Below are positions 1 to 6,946 of a stretch of DNA of 25,669 nucleotides, in pieces. Source of the stretch: a virus; IMG/VR virus record IMGVR_UViG_3300031277_000044, positions 1-25,669 of that record. One strand, given 5' to 3'. A model generated the notes under the pieces. The model saw nothing but the letters and a program-made list of their open reading frames with translations. It made no database searches and was not told where the DNA came from. The translations under genes and the position numbers were made by a program. The stretch's first letter is position 1; every line of letters begins with the position of its first letter.

Positions 1-273
1 AAACCAATCAGGTTGTGCCTCATCAATGATACGTTCCCACTCATCGGCCAGGGTAATATTAGGGTCACCGTTAAGGTGCGCCAAGAGTGATTCACCGATA
101 CATGGCGGCCCACCTATTATTCCTTCAAATACGCCGGCCGGCGGGTGAAAGTCCCGCATATCCTTGCCCCACAATAGGTCAGGCCCGTTCACTACACAAT
201 ATCTCTCAAGCTCAAAAGCCATACCAAAAAGGCCGATACCTGGCGGAACATCTAATACTAAATTATTTCTCAT
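1..273 (-). CDS. DNA (cytosine-5) methyltransferase, N-terminal part (cut by left edge)
   Basis: Translating the minus strand from the ATG at 273-271 gives 91 residues with no stop before position 1, so only the N-terminus is present. Residues 6-21 (LVLDVPPGIGLFGMAFE region) look like the S-adenosylmethionine-binding motif I of C5 methyltransferases. Residues 53-58 (IGGPPC) match motif IV, with Cys58 as the catalytic nucleophile. The spacing and the 'GPDLLWG.D.R.FHPP' stretch match phage-type C5 methyltransferases as I know them. It would methylate cytosine in viral DNA, probably to evade host restriction. It follows the HTH gene; its start lies in the second copy of a 20-bp duplication. The target site and later motifs are outside the window. 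No restriction endonuclease is seen beside it. Confidence 0.85.
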   Translation of the reverse strand, partial: MRNNLVLDVPPGIGLFGMAFELERYCVVNGPDLLWGKDMRDFHPPAGVFEGIIGGPPCIGESLLAHLNGDPNITLADEWERIIDEAQPDWF

Positions 274-307
274 TTTTTATTCTCGCCTCTCATTTTTTAT
301 TCTCGCC
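269..307. repeat. 20-bp tandem duplication at the HTH stop / methyltransferase start
   Basis: The segment ctcattttttattctcgcc occurs at 269-287 and again at 289-307 (period 20). On the minus strand each copy contains a GGCGAG purine stretch and AAAAAATGA. The right-hand copy supplies the HTH stop (290-292) and the left-hand copy supplies the methyltransferase ATG (273-271). Starting at the first ATG would give only seven codons before a stop. Seen directly. Confidence 0.9.
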
Positions 308-580
308 GGGTGGGAGGGGGGTGAGGTTGCCGGCGAGGAGCTCGACGATGGTGAAGAGGTCGACGTTGCGGCCGGTGAGCTCGCTGGCGTGGGCGCGGAT
401 GAACCGCGCGAGGTCTTTCTCTTCGATGCGCCAGGTGGCCTGGCCCCGGCCGTGTTTGGGCTTGTTGCCATTTCGAGGCCGCGCCTGGAGCTCGCCGGAT
501 TCTATCCATTTGACTGTGGTCTGTCTCGAAACGCCCAAAATGGCGCTGCATTCCATGGCGGTATACCAGCCATCGCGCAC
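290..580 (-). CDS. Excisionase/MerR-like helix-turn-helix protein
   Basis: A 96-residue protein. Residues about 5-32 (WYTAMECSAILGVSRQTTVKWI, then ESGEL) follow the pattern of the HTH_17/excisionase DNA-binding domain: a Tyr-Thr entry, a helix-turn-helix with 'GVSRQT', then Trp-Ile and Gly-Glu-Leu leading to the wing. The C-terminus is basic and then Pro-rich. The best start is GTG at 580 because no ATG precedes the domain; the frame is open further upstream but has no standard start. It may be an excisionase-like recombination directionality factor or a small regulator. No integrase is visible, so the role stays open. A strong ribosome site lies upstream at the 16-codon ORF (612-662), and coupled translation is possible. 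Confidence 0.7.
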   Translation of the reverse strand: MRDGWYTAMECSAILGVSRQTTVKWIESGELQARPRNGNKPKHGRGQATWRIEEKDLARFIRAHASELTGRNVDLFTIVELLAGNLTPLPPGENKK

Positions 581-611
581 CTTTAATGAATAGCCTAGTT
601 TACGGGTTTTT

Positions 612-662
612 TCACGGATTGCCGCCGGGGTTCTTGACCCAGGGGATTGTCGTTCTATTCAT
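612..662 (-). pseudogene. 16-codon ORF with strong ribosome site; possible remnant of a Gp37/Gp68-like gene
   Basis: The minus strand carries GAGGAGG just before ATG at 662-660, an unusually good ribosome site, but the frame closes after 16 codons (TGA at 612-614). The peptide begins MNRTTIPWVKNPGGNP. From memory this resembles the first residues of phage Gp37/Gp68 (DUF5131) proteins, which continue with a Trp-Asn-Pro-Val motif not found here. It could be the stump of a deleted gene or a leader peptide that delivers ribosomes to the HTH gene at 580. Its start overlaps the stop of the upstream ORF (ATGAATAG). Confidence 0.35.
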
Positions 663-840
663 ACTCAGCCTCCTCGTATTCGCTGTTACAGCGCCCGCGC
701 CGCCTGTCTCGCTTCTTATGTTCTGCTAAGCCTCTCGGCGTTCCTGCGACCTCCCTACGATGTTTTCTCTGGTCTTTATGCGTCTTGCCAGTGTAGGCAA
801 ATCCTCTCCCCTTTTTACCCCTCAACGTCGGTCGCCTCAA
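655..840 (-). CDS. Small basic hypothetical protein
   Basis: A 61-residue frame starting with TTG at 840 (another TTG at 825). It is very rich in Lys, Arg and His through the middle, with an acidic C-terminal tail (SEYEEAEYE). The basic character suggests nucleic-acid binding, but no domain is recognised. The frame fills the gap between the 81-residue gene (ends 815) and the 16-codon ORF, overlapping both by a few bases, as genes do throughout this window. The weak start codon lowers confidence. Confidence 0.4.
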   Translation of the reverse strand: MRRPTLRGKKGRGFAYTGKTHKDQRKHRREVAGTPRGLAEHKKRDRRRGRCNSEYEEAEYE

Positions 841-1060
841 TTCGCAGGTCTGGCCGCACCTTGATGTTCAAGGCTTCAACCGTCATTTTAACAGTCGCCT
901 TGATGTCAAGGTTGACTTCCCTCTGAGCAAAGGGATGGGCTATCTTCATGCGAATAAATGGCAGCTCGGATGTATTCGGCCTGATGACTTGGGCATCAAC
1001 AATCTGCCATCCTGCCAGCTTGGTTATATCATCCGGCTTGGTCATTATTATCTCTGGCAT
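815..1060 (-). CDS. Hypothetical 81-residue protein
   Basis: Not recognised. I choose the ATG at 1060-1058: GGAGAG lies just upstream and the start overlaps the RuvC-like stop by 13 bases. The frame is open further upstream to 1207, but that part runs across the resolvase C-terminus and reads as out-of-frame sequence. The protein alternates beta-like segments with a Lys-rich middle (NLDIKATVKMTVEALNIKV) and ends acidic. Its position in the replication/recombination cluster suggests a DNA-metabolism accessory role; this is inference only. Confidence 0.6.
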   Translation of the reverse strand: MPEIIMTKPDDITKLAGWQIVDAQVIRPNTSELPFIRMKIAHPFAQREVNLDIKATVKMTVEALNIKVRPDLRIEATDVEG

Positions 1061-1533
1061 GGCTCTCCTCCGTATCTGGCAATCAATATTGCCTCGGCCC
1101 GGCCCACGTCCTTCTTGCGACCGAGCGGGACTTGCGGGTAAAGCTGCTGCGCCAGTGTCCGTGATGCATCCTTGTTTTTGCCGATAAGTCCAGCCCGCCG
1201 CTTCCATACGCCGGGGGATATTAGCTCGTAAGGGATGCCCAGCGCGGCCAGGACGCCCTTGATTACACCGACGCCCTCCATGAAAGCCCCGCTGGACGCC
1301 ACGCCCTGCTGCGGCATGGTATGGACGTTTTCAAGAATGGCAGCGACGACCTCGAAGTTTTCTGCTCTGGCAAATTCGTTTCTTAAAAGTCTCGCCACCT
1401 CAGCCCCGTTCACCTGCTGGCGCTTCTTGGTAGCCGGCATGACCGGCATATCAAATACTTCAATCAGGCGCGCCCCCTCGTCAAGTATGGCAATAGCGCC
1501 GGACACACCTGGGTCAATCCCGATGATTTTCAT
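1048..1533 (-). CDS. RuvC-like Holliday junction resolvase
   Basis: A 161-residue RNase H-fold nuclease. Visible family marks are the opening strand with IGIDPG and catalytic Asp7, a second acidic residue at Glu68 (AILENV), and the C-terminal KKDVGRAEA motif with Asp142 and Glu147. These match the bacterial/phage RuvC family, which cuts four-way junctions with two metal ions. The length is close to bacterial RuvC. It starts 15 bases after the DnaB stop, behind GGTGGGAGA. In this phage it probably resolves recombination or replication branches made with the RecT-like protein before packaging. Confidence 0.85.
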   Translation of the reverse strand: MKIIGIDPGVSGAIAILDEGARLIEVFDMPVMPATKKRQQVNGAEVARLLRNEFARAENFEVVAAILENVHTMPQQGVASSGAFMEGVGVIKGVLAALGIPYELISPGVWKRRAGLIGKNKDASRTLAQQLYPQVPLGRKKDVGRAEAILIARYGGEPCQR

Positions 1534-1548
1534 TCTCCCACCTTACCC

Positions 1549-2889
1549 CTATCCATTGATTACTTCCTCCTTCGCCATGCCGCGATAGGTCTGCGCCTTA
1601 GCATCCCAATGGAGGGGCACCTTCTTACCGGCCTTTGAGCCGTCCTGGCGGTGCTTGGCAATCAGTATCTCGGTCGCGTTATTCGTCGTGTCCTTGTTGT
1701 AGTAATTCTCTCGGTAGATGAAAAGCACATCGTCGGCATCTTCCTCGATATGCCCGCTCTCGCGCAGGTCGTAGAGTTGCGGCCGCTTGTCCTGCCTTGC
1801 CTCAAGAGAGCGATTGAGCTGGTGGGCCACCAGCAAAGGTACTTCAAGCTCTTTTGCTATCTGCTTCAACTTCCTGGTAATGTGACCCAGCCTCTCGTTT
1901 TCGTTCTGCCCCTTCGTATCAGCCATAAGACCGAGGTAATCAACGACGATGAGGCCTAGCCCCTGTCTAATTTTAAGCTCATACCCTAGTTGGTATATAC
2001 TACTGGTAGTCAAATAAAAGCCACGCCCGGACTCCATGTGATATACCTGGTTCTGTTCCATCTCGGGTATCTTTGCCAGTATCTGAGTAAATGTCTCCTC
2101 GTCGTAGCCGCCGAGCCGTATATCATCGACACTCATGCCAGCGAGGCCGGCCATGTCTCTATCTATTAACGAGTCAATGCTCATCTCGCCCGAGCAGAAA
2201 AGCACCGGCATTGAGAGGGAAACATTATTGGCGATACATTGAAGCATGGCCGTCTTGCCCATGCTGGTGCGACCGGCTAGTATTGTAACTTCGCCGGAGT
2301 ACAAACCGCCGCCCAGCTTTTTATCAAGGTCTTTTATGCCAGTGGAGATAGCCACCCCGGCCTCTTTCTCGTGGAGCAAGATGTATCTGTCCATCGCCCT
2401 GTCCATGCGCTGCCGGGGGGTGATGATGTGAGTTCCGCCAACATTCTGCCGTAGGGAAAGAATAAGACTGTCGGCCCTCTCCAGACTCTCGCCGATATCT
2501 GATTTGCCATCATACCCTATCGAAGCTATGAGGTCTCCAGCCGCGATTAACTGCCGATAAAGTGATAAGCGATGGACGATGCCAGCATAGTGTCCGATGT
2601 CGAGAGAAGTGGGGCAGATTGAAACCAAATAGCTCAACCGGGCGGCGCCGCCGCAGGCCTCCAGTCTATCCTGCTCGGAGAGTTCCCTGGCAAGCGTCAC
2701 CTGGTTAATGGAAACGCCTTTTTCTTTCAGGGACAATGCGGCCAAGAATAGCCATCTGTTCGGCTCGTAATAGAAATCGTCGGCAGCTAAATCTCGCAGG
2801 GAATTGATAGACTCGCCGTCAATCAAGAGGGAGCCGATGACCGCTTCCTCGGCATCACTATCGCTGGGCGGTAACTTTATACTATCCAC
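1549..2889 (-). CDS. dnaB: Replicative DNA helicase (DnaB family)
   Basis: A 446-residue protein, full length for DnaB. The N-terminal domain (about 10-150) has the usual AEEAVIGSLL start and helical bundle. After a linker, the RecA-like ATPase domain carries Walker A GRTSMGKT (206-213), the SGEM segment with a conserved Glu near 235, Walker B LIVVDYLGLM (313-322), the HQLNR motif (356-360) and a C-terminal arginine-finger region near DLRESG. It acts as a hexameric 5'-3' helicase at the phage replication fork. The start is GTG at 2889 behind AGGAAAG. It is encoded in the same block as a DnaD-like loader, its likely partner. A palindrome lies about 55-70 bases upstream of the start. Confidence 0.95.
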   Translation of the reverse strand: MDSIKLPPSDSDAEEAVIGSLLIDGESINSLRDLAADDFYYEPNRWLFLAALSLKEKGVSINQVTLARELSEQDRLEACGGAARLSYLVSICPTSLDIGHYAGIVHRLSLYRQLIAAGDLIASIGYDGKSDIGESLERADSLILSLRQNVGGTHIITPRQRMDRAMDRYILLHEKEAGVAISTGIKDLDKKLGGGLYSGEVTILAGRTSMGKTAMLQCIANNVSLSMPVLFCSGEMSIDSLIDRDMAGLAGMSVDDIRLGGYDEETFTQILAKIPEMEQNQVYHMESGRGFYLTTSSIYQLGYELKIRQGLGLIVVDYLGLMADTKGQNENERLGHITRKLKQIAKELEVPLLVAHQLNRSLEARQDKRPQLYDLRESGHIEEDADDVLFIYRENYYNKDTTNNATEILIAKHRQDGSKAGKKVPLHWDAKAQTYRGMAKEEVING

Positions 2890-2941
2890 TTTCTTTCCTG
2901 TAGGAATACTCGCTAATTTATTCGTAAGTATCCCTTCATCT

Positions 2942-2959
2942 ACAGTATTACTCTACTGT
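2942..2959. promoter_or_regulatory. Palindrome ACAGTA-N6-TACTGT, upstream of dnaB
   Basis: A perfect 6-bp inverted repeat with a 6-base centre (ttactc), in the 74-base gap between the Cys-rich gene and dnaB. The same arms and spacing occur at 3252-3269. It is either an operator for a phage regulator or an RNA hairpin. A second, imperfect inverted repeat lies between it and the dnaB start (about 2903-2932). Confidence 0.55.
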
Positions 2960-2963
2960 GCAG

Positions 2964-3242
2964 TTAGACTTGCATCCATTCTTTGTAATATTGGCTCGCC
3001 TTCGCTCTGATTCTATCTATTGGTGGTGAAATATTTGGGTGTTCACTAATCCACCGATTCCTCTTTTGAGCCCATGCAATATAAGGACAATCGAGGCTGT
3101 GAATAGGATTTCGACCACCAAATCGTGACGCTCCGCAGGTGCAGGTTTTAGAGAAAAATATCTCGACAGGAATTTGCCCGCAAACGCAGGTATCTCCATC
3201 TTGATACCAGTGCATATTATTGTCGCCGCATTTATTCATCAT
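2964..3242 (-). CDS. Cys-rich hypothetical protein (probable zinc binder)
   Basis: A 92-residue protein not recognised by family. It has Cys pairs suited to metal binding: CVCG (about 19-22) and CTCG (about 34-37), a later HSLDC, and a Trp/Tyr-rich C-terminal half. The start is ATG at 3242 or 3239; GAGG at 3248-3251 is the ribosome site. That site touches a perfect 18-bp palindrome, so expression may be controlled there. It sits between the DnaD-like loader and DnaB genes. A zinc-ribbon accessory factor is a guess from context. Confidence 0.6.
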   Translation of the reverse strand: MMNKCGDNNMHWYQDGDTCVCGQIPVEIFFSKTCTCGASRFGGRNPIHSLDCPYIAWAQKRNRWISEHPNISPPIDRIRAKASQYYKEWMQV

Positions 3243-3251
3243 TTAATCCTC

Positions 3252-3269
3252 ACAGTATACGGATACTGT
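3252..3269. promoter_or_regulatory. Palindrome ACAGTA-N6-TACTGT abutting the ribosome site of the Cys-rich gene
   Basis: The arms are 7 bp if extended (acagtat/atactgt) with a four-base loop, and 6 bp in the form shared with 2942-2959. The element ends one base before the GAGG ribosome site of the gene starting at 3242. It could be a DNA operator or a translational-control hairpin. No clear -35/-10 pair is seen next to it. Confidence 0.6.
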
Positions 3270-3295
3270 ATGTCATGGGATAGTTACCAGAAAAC

Positions 3296-4045
3296 TTAAT
3301 CTTGATATTTCAGAGTGCGGCCCTTCTCCCACGCCTTGCCAGGGTCCATACCCTCGACCTTCCATCTCTCAAGTATCTTCTCAACGTAGCTGAGATTGCG
3401 CTTATTGTGTGTAACAGCTTCTTGAACGGCCTTTGCGAACCATCCTTCGGGGTATTCGTCCCTCGCCTTCTTGATGCGCTCGGCCAGCATCGGCGTTAGC
3501 ATACCGATGTTATCTTCGTAGGCCTTGACCATACTACCATAAACTGGGTCCATAATGGTTGACTTGTCAAATTCAGTTTTCTCACTGGGCCGAGCTTTCG
3601 GTTTTGCTTTGACGCCCTTTGCCGCCTTCTCCTCTTGCTCGCGCTTGGATAATGGCGAACCATCATCGGCCCATAGTTCAGGCTTCTCACGCAGTAATTC
3701 GTCGATGATGTTCTGCGGCGGCTTGGGGGTTTTCCTGGCATGGCGAGCTTGGGGGTAATTAAATCGTGGGAAGGCCGCAAAAACCGAGAAGTCGCGGCCA
3801 TCGTCGGCAGTCCAAGATAGTATTATGCCAGCCTTCAATAGCTCGACCTGCCGAGCCAGGATGTCTCTTGACGTTACCTCCTTGAGGGGGTAGGCGTGCC
3901 CCTTGAGAAATGACAAAGTGCTCTGGTAACATCCATAATCATCAGTCAGCACAAGGCATCTACCCCAGTGTACCTCCGCCTCGGCGGATAGTATGTTGAA
4001 GTTCGGCGAGTCACAGATGCTTTCGGAAATCCATCTCTTAGGCAT
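3296..4045 (-). CDS. DnaD-like helicase loader / replication initiation protein
   Basis: A 249-residue protein. The N-terminal 95 residues look like a winged-helix replication-initiator domain. A Lys/Pro-rich linker (about 100-165) follows. The C-terminal part (about 168-232) has the DnaD/DnaB_2 pattern: Y..MV.AYE.NIG..TP near the start and NLSYVEKILERW at 218-229. Such phage proteins bind the origin and load the replicative helicase. The ATG at 4045 is preferred over TTG at 4048 and lies behind AAAGGTGG; it overlaps the previous stop by 8 bases. dnaB is the next large gene downstream, supporting a loader role. Confidence 0.8.
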   Translation of the reverse strand: MPKRWISESICDSPNFNILSAEAEVHWGRCLVLTDDYGCYQSTLSFLKGHAYPLKEVTSRDILARQVELLKAGIILSWTADDGRDFSVFAAFPRFNYPQARHARKTPKPPQNIIDELLREKPELWADDGSPLSKREQEEKAAKGVKAKPKARPSEKTEFDKSTIMDPVYGSMVKAYEDNIGMLTPMLAERIKKARDEYPEGWFAKAVQEAVTHNKRNLSYVEKILERWKVEGMDPGKAWEKGRTLKYQD

Positions 4046-4424
4046 CAATCCACCTTTCGCCGTCCCACTTCTTGCCGTGTTTTTCGTGCATATAGAAGGA
4101 CAGCCAGAGTTGTTCCATTGATTCGCCTAGCATCTGCTCTCCCAGTTCCTCACCCATAGTGATGTAGCGATAAAGAGGCTCAATATAGCCAAGAGGATTT
4201 CTATGCCAGCCTAGCATCCCCTGTAGCTGGTCTTGGCGTTCTAATTGGACAGCACCTTCCTTAGTAGCAACAAAAAAGTTCCCATTAGTATCTATAAATA
4301 CCCCCTCGTGGGAATCTGTGAGCCAATTAAGTTCATGCCCTACGCTTCTGGGACTATTAACACCCCTACCTAAATAAGGTATTGCAGCTAATCTCATCTT
4401 GATATAAGTTTCGCTAGTGTCCAT
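4038..4424 (-). CDS. Hypothetical 128-residue protein
   Basis: Not recognised. I choose the ATG at 4424-4422 because GGGAGGG lies immediately upstream (4429-4435); the frame extends to 4469 but that leader is dominated by Arg and Ala. The sequence has an amphipathic start, a central stretch resembling a small beta domain (GVFIDTNGNFFVATKEGAVQ) and an acidic, Trp-rich C-terminal half. It is translationally coupled to the downstream DnaD-like gene by an 8-base overlap. Confidence 0.6.
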   Translation of the reverse strand: MDTSETYIKMRLAAIPYLGRGVNSPRSVGHELNWLTDSHEGVFIDTNGNFFVATKEGAVQLERQDQLQGMLGWHRNPLGYIEPLYRYITMGEELGEQMLGESMEQLWLSFYMHEKHGKKWDGERWIDA

Positions 4425-4478
4425 GTCGCCCTCCCTTTCCGGCCACCGTCTTACTGCCGCAGCCTTCAAGATGATGAG

Positions 4479-4721
4479 TCATTTCCCCACCGGCTTTGTT
4501 TTCTCTTTAGCCTTTATTATCGCATCAATGAAACTATGCGCCGCCTCCGGGTCAATATCCATATTGAGAAAGAAATCAGCCGCAGAGTAGGAGTCAAAGA
4601 GTAGTTCGCCGTCTCTCACTGTCATGGAAAAGATGTTACGGCCCTTCCAAGTCAGTTCTACTTCCTTGAACGAGACTGTTTTATCTTCTGATGTTATCGG
4701 TGGTACATTGGTTTCCGCCAT
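4479..4721 (-). CDS. Hypothetical 80-residue protein
   Basis: Not recognised. The start is ATG at 4721, preceded by AAGGAGGGG, 12 bases after the RecT-like stop. The frame is open to a TTG at 4736, but the ribosome site favours 4721. The protein has an N-terminal beta-rich half (VSFKEVELTWKGRNIFSMTV) and a helical, Lys-rich C-terminus. It is probably an accessory protein of the recombination module by position. Confidence 0.6.
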   Translation of the reverse strand: MAETNVPPITSEDKTVSFKEVELTWKGRNIFSMTVRDGELLFDSYSAADFFLNMDIDPEAAHSFIDAIIKAKEKTKPVGK

Positions 4722-4732
4722 TTTCCCCTCCT

Positions 4733-5947
4733 TCAATTCTCCTCGTTAATCTTCTTGCAGAGATGCTCGTACTGCCATACCTTGAGGTCGTCAAGCTTCT
4801 GGATACGCCAGCCCTCCTCCTGGTTGCATATCCGGCCCAGGTCGGACGGCGTAAACTTGGCCTTTGCGCAGAGTTCGCCCAGGTGCTTGAGCTGGGCGGC
4901 ACTTATTTTATTCTCGTTGCGGGGCTTTTCCTTATTATCGGGGGCAGGTTTGGACTCCTCCTCCGGCTCCCCGGGTATCGGAATTTCCTGAAATTCGCCC
5001 TCTACCACGCCCTCCTCGGCATCGGCAGACGGCTCCGCACTCTCCGGCGGTTCCTCACTCTCCGGCGGTTCCTCACTAGCCGCCTCCGGCCCAGTCGGAG
5101 ACTCCTCCGGCAACTCCGGCTTCGCCATGTATTGGTCATCAACGACTTCCATCTCCGGCATCTGGGCGTCGGGGCACAGGCGCTTGAAGGCGTTGCGCTC
5201 GGAGCGGATAAAGGCCATGTTCTCGCGCGTGTTGCCCTTATCCTCGCCTTGGAAGTGGCCGCCGGTCTTGGGATACCTGCCGTAGCCGGGCGCCTCCATG
5301 CCGCCCTTCGTGCGCAGCTTGGTGATGGCGACGATGTTGTCCTTGTCCGTCTTGCCGAAAGTCCGCATCTGTTCCTCATCGGTCATTATCCGGGGGGTGT
5401 TGTCGATATAGGAGAAGCTGCCGTAGCGGGACATTATCAGGCGGGTCGCTGTGATGCCCATGACAGTCGCCCAGGTAGTTTTGCCGGTTTTGGCCGAGGT
5501 AAAGGGGATGATGAAAACATGGTTCTGGAGAGGATGCAGGCCGAAGTCCCGGCAGAGCAGGGCGGCCTTGTAGACTTCAATCTCCGGGGCCTTCGGCCAG
5601 ATGGTCGTGATGAGTTTTGTGGCCTGCTCCTTCGTAAGCTGGCCGGTCAGTGGTATTCCCCTGGTAGTTAGAGCCCGATTGCGCTGAATATTCTCCTCGT
5701 TCATTATTTCTTTCCTCCCGTCATTCATTTGTTGCTGCCGCGCATCAGGCGGCTTGTATTCTCTGGCTACGCCCTCATGGCCAGTGGTGCGGTGGCGGTG
5801 GCAGGCGAGATAATGCCTTCGGTCATCATCCACCCACCAGCAGACCCACTCGCCGCACTCGGGGCAGACAAATTGAAGGCGTAGCTTGTCGCGCTCTTTG
5901 ATGGATAGCTCGTCGTAGTTGTCAACGTAAAAGCGGTCAGACATCAT
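4733..5947 (-). CDS. RecT-like single-strand annealing protein with N-terminal Cys/His-rich extension
   Basis: A 404-residue frame. Residues about 85-270 resemble phage RecT: a helical region, then AALLCRDFGLHPLQNHVFIIPF and TWATVMGITATRLIMSRYG, matching the family's 'GLdPl...iyliPy' and 'm.gi...I.RsG'-type core. RecT anneals complementary DNA strands. Before this is a unit with C28, C31, C36, C49 and nearby His residues, a possible zinc finger. After it is an acidic Pro/Glu linker (about 280-345) with an 18-bp in-frame tandem duplication near 5041-5080 (EEPPES twice), then a small C-terminal helical domain. An internal ATG at 5704 has its own GGGAGG site and begins just before the RecT domain, so a shorter product is possible. 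No partner exonuclease is recognised. Confidence 0.75.
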   Translation of the reverse strand: MMSDRFYVDNYDELSIKERDKLRLQFVCPECGEWVCWWVDDDRRHYLACHRHRTTGHEGVAREYKPPDARQQQMNDGRKEIMNEENIQRNRALTTRGIPLTGQLTKEQATKLITTIWPKAPEIEVYKAALLCRDFGLHPLQNHVFIIPFTSAKTGKTTWATVMGITATRLIMSRYGSFSYIDNTPRIMTDEEQMRTFGKTDKDNIVAITKLRTKGGMEAPGYGRYPKTGGHFQGEDKGNTRENMAFIRSERNAFKRLCPDAQMPEMEVVDDQYMAKPELPEESPTGPEAASEEPPESEEPPESAEPSADAEEGVVEGEFQEIPIPGEPEEESKPAPDNKEKPRNENKISAAQLKHLGELCAKAKFTPSDLGRICNQEEGWRIQKLDDLKVWQYEHLCKKINEEN

Positions 5948-6269
5948 TCCCCCTTTGAAGGGAATTAAGAATATTTATGATTTCACCTCGGGGACTATAC
6001 ATATTATACAGTCTTTTAGCTGTGTCCAATAAGGCAATCAGTAATTCTTCGCGGCTCATTTCGTTTATGTCTTTGCCACGATAGAAGCACTTTTCCTTGT
6101 CAAACTTGAGAGAAGATTTAGCCCAATCGGCTCTCCCCCGGTGGAATTGATTTATATTGCATCTCAGCCTCTCTCTGCCTTCCTCGCATTTCTCCTTAGA
6201 CATAAAGGGCCATTCCCACCGGATATGGAAGCGTAATTTCCCATCCACATTGTAGTATCTTCCTAACAT
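5937..6269 (-). CDS. Hypothetical 110-residue protein
   Basis: Not recognised. ATG at 6269 is preferred over GTG at 6272 and lies behind AAGGGGG; it shares bases with the stop of the preceding 54-residue gene (TGATG). The protein is rich in Lys, Arg, Trp and Tyr in the first half (RFHIRWEWPF, then Cys- and Arg-rich) with a helical C-terminal third. It overlaps the RecT-like start by about 11 bases, so translation is probably coupled. Confidence 0.65.
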   Translation of the reverse strand: MLGRYYNVDGKLRFHIRWEWPFMSKEKCEEGRERLRCNINQFHRGRADWAKSSLKFDKEKCFYRGKDINEMSREELLIALLDTAKRLYNMYSPRGEIINILNSLQRGNDV

Positions 6270-6433
6270 CACTCCCCCTTCGGCGTGGTAATCAGAAAGG
6301 AAAGGGCTTTCGGTTCGCCATGTTCGTCGTAGTCAATCATTATTGACTTGGCGCCATGAGCCACGAGATTACCCTGTATCTCTCCGAGACTTTTCATGGC
6401 CGGGACTTCGGTAGTATAGTTTGCTATTGGCAT
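6269..6433 (-). CDS. Small conserved-looking phage protein, 54 residues
   Basis: A short gene filling the 170-base gap between the coiled-coil gene and the next hypothetical. ATG at 6433, TGA at 6269-6271. The protein begins MPIANYTTEVPAMKSLGEIQ and continues with HGAKSIMIDYDEHGEPKALSF. I recall similar small phage proteins with an N-terminal 'NYTT.V' motif and a 'YDE.GEP..lsF' strand, of unknown function. Its stop overlaps the start of the next gene, which supports it being real. The ribosome site is weak. Confidence 0.65.
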   Translation of the reverse strand: MPIANYTTEVPAMKSLGEIQGNLVAHGAKSIMIDYDEHGEPKALSFLITTPKGE

Positions 6434-6440
6434 AGAAAGC

Positions 6441-6935
6441 CTACACAATCACCGGCACTTTGCGCTCGGCATAGGTGATGACCGCCGGGCCGTCGGCATT
6501 GGCTCTCTCAAGCTCATCCTGGGATAAGAGTTTGCCTTTGACCAGCCCCTTGATGGCCTCGGCATTGACCTGCTTGACGATGACGATTTTGGCATGGTCG
6601 GGATAGCGGGCCTCGAAGGCATAGGCATTGTACTGGGCCGTCCTTCTCACGTAGACCAGCGCATACTCGCCCTTTTCTGTGTCCTGATAGCTGCCGAAGT
6701 GGTCAATGAGGTTGCGGATGGCCGTCACCTTCTCGCCCTCGGATACCTTGAGCGCGTCGAGGTCGGCGGCGAGGCCGGGGTTAAGCTGGCGCTGTTGCTT
6801 CTCCAACATGGCGATGGTGCCCTGTATCTCGTGGAGTTTGTCGAGCGCCTCCTTGACCTGGGGCGGGTTGCTGAGGTTTACGGCGGTTGCGGAGTAATCG
6901 GGGTTTTTCTTCTTGGTCTCGTTTTCGGTTGTCAT
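6441..6935 (-). CDS. Coiled-coil hypothetical protein of the recombination module
   Basis: A 164-residue protein. ATG at 6935 is chosen because AAAGGAG precedes it; the longer frame to 7010 overlaps the 55-residue gene. Residues about 25-60 form a likely coiled coil (KEALDKLHEIQ...MLEKQQRQL). The second half is compact and contains YNAYAFEARYP, IVIVKQVNAEAIKGLVKGKLLS and a C-terminal AVITYAERKV strand. Genes of this shape often sit near recT in phages. A host-nuclease-inhibitor role like Gam is conceivable, but I cannot show it. Confidence 0.6.
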   Translation of the reverse strand: MTTENETKKKNPDYSATAVNLSNPPQVKEALDKLHEIQGTIAMLEKQQRQLNPGLAADLDALKVSEGEKVTAIRNLIDHFGSYQDTEKGEYALVYVRRTAQYNAYAFEARYPDHAKIVIVKQVNAEAIKGLVKGKLLSQDELERANADGPAVITYAERKVPVIV

Positions 6936-6946
6936 TTGTCGCTCCT

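Noticed and set aside
1061-1207. Upstream extension of the 81-residue gene to 1207
   Set aside because: It overlaps 147 bases of the RuvC-like catalytic C-terminus in another frame. The ATG at 1060 has its own GGAGAG site.
2942-3269. LexA boxes
   Set aside because: The enterobacterial LexA pattern is TACTGT...ACAGTA (CTGT-N8-ACAG). These elements have the half-sites in the reverse order and different spacing.
4691-5671. Plus-strand frame of 326 codons opposite the RecT-like gene
   Set aside because: It runs against all neighbouring genes and shows low-complexity Leu/Arg/Gly composition, typical of antisense shadow.
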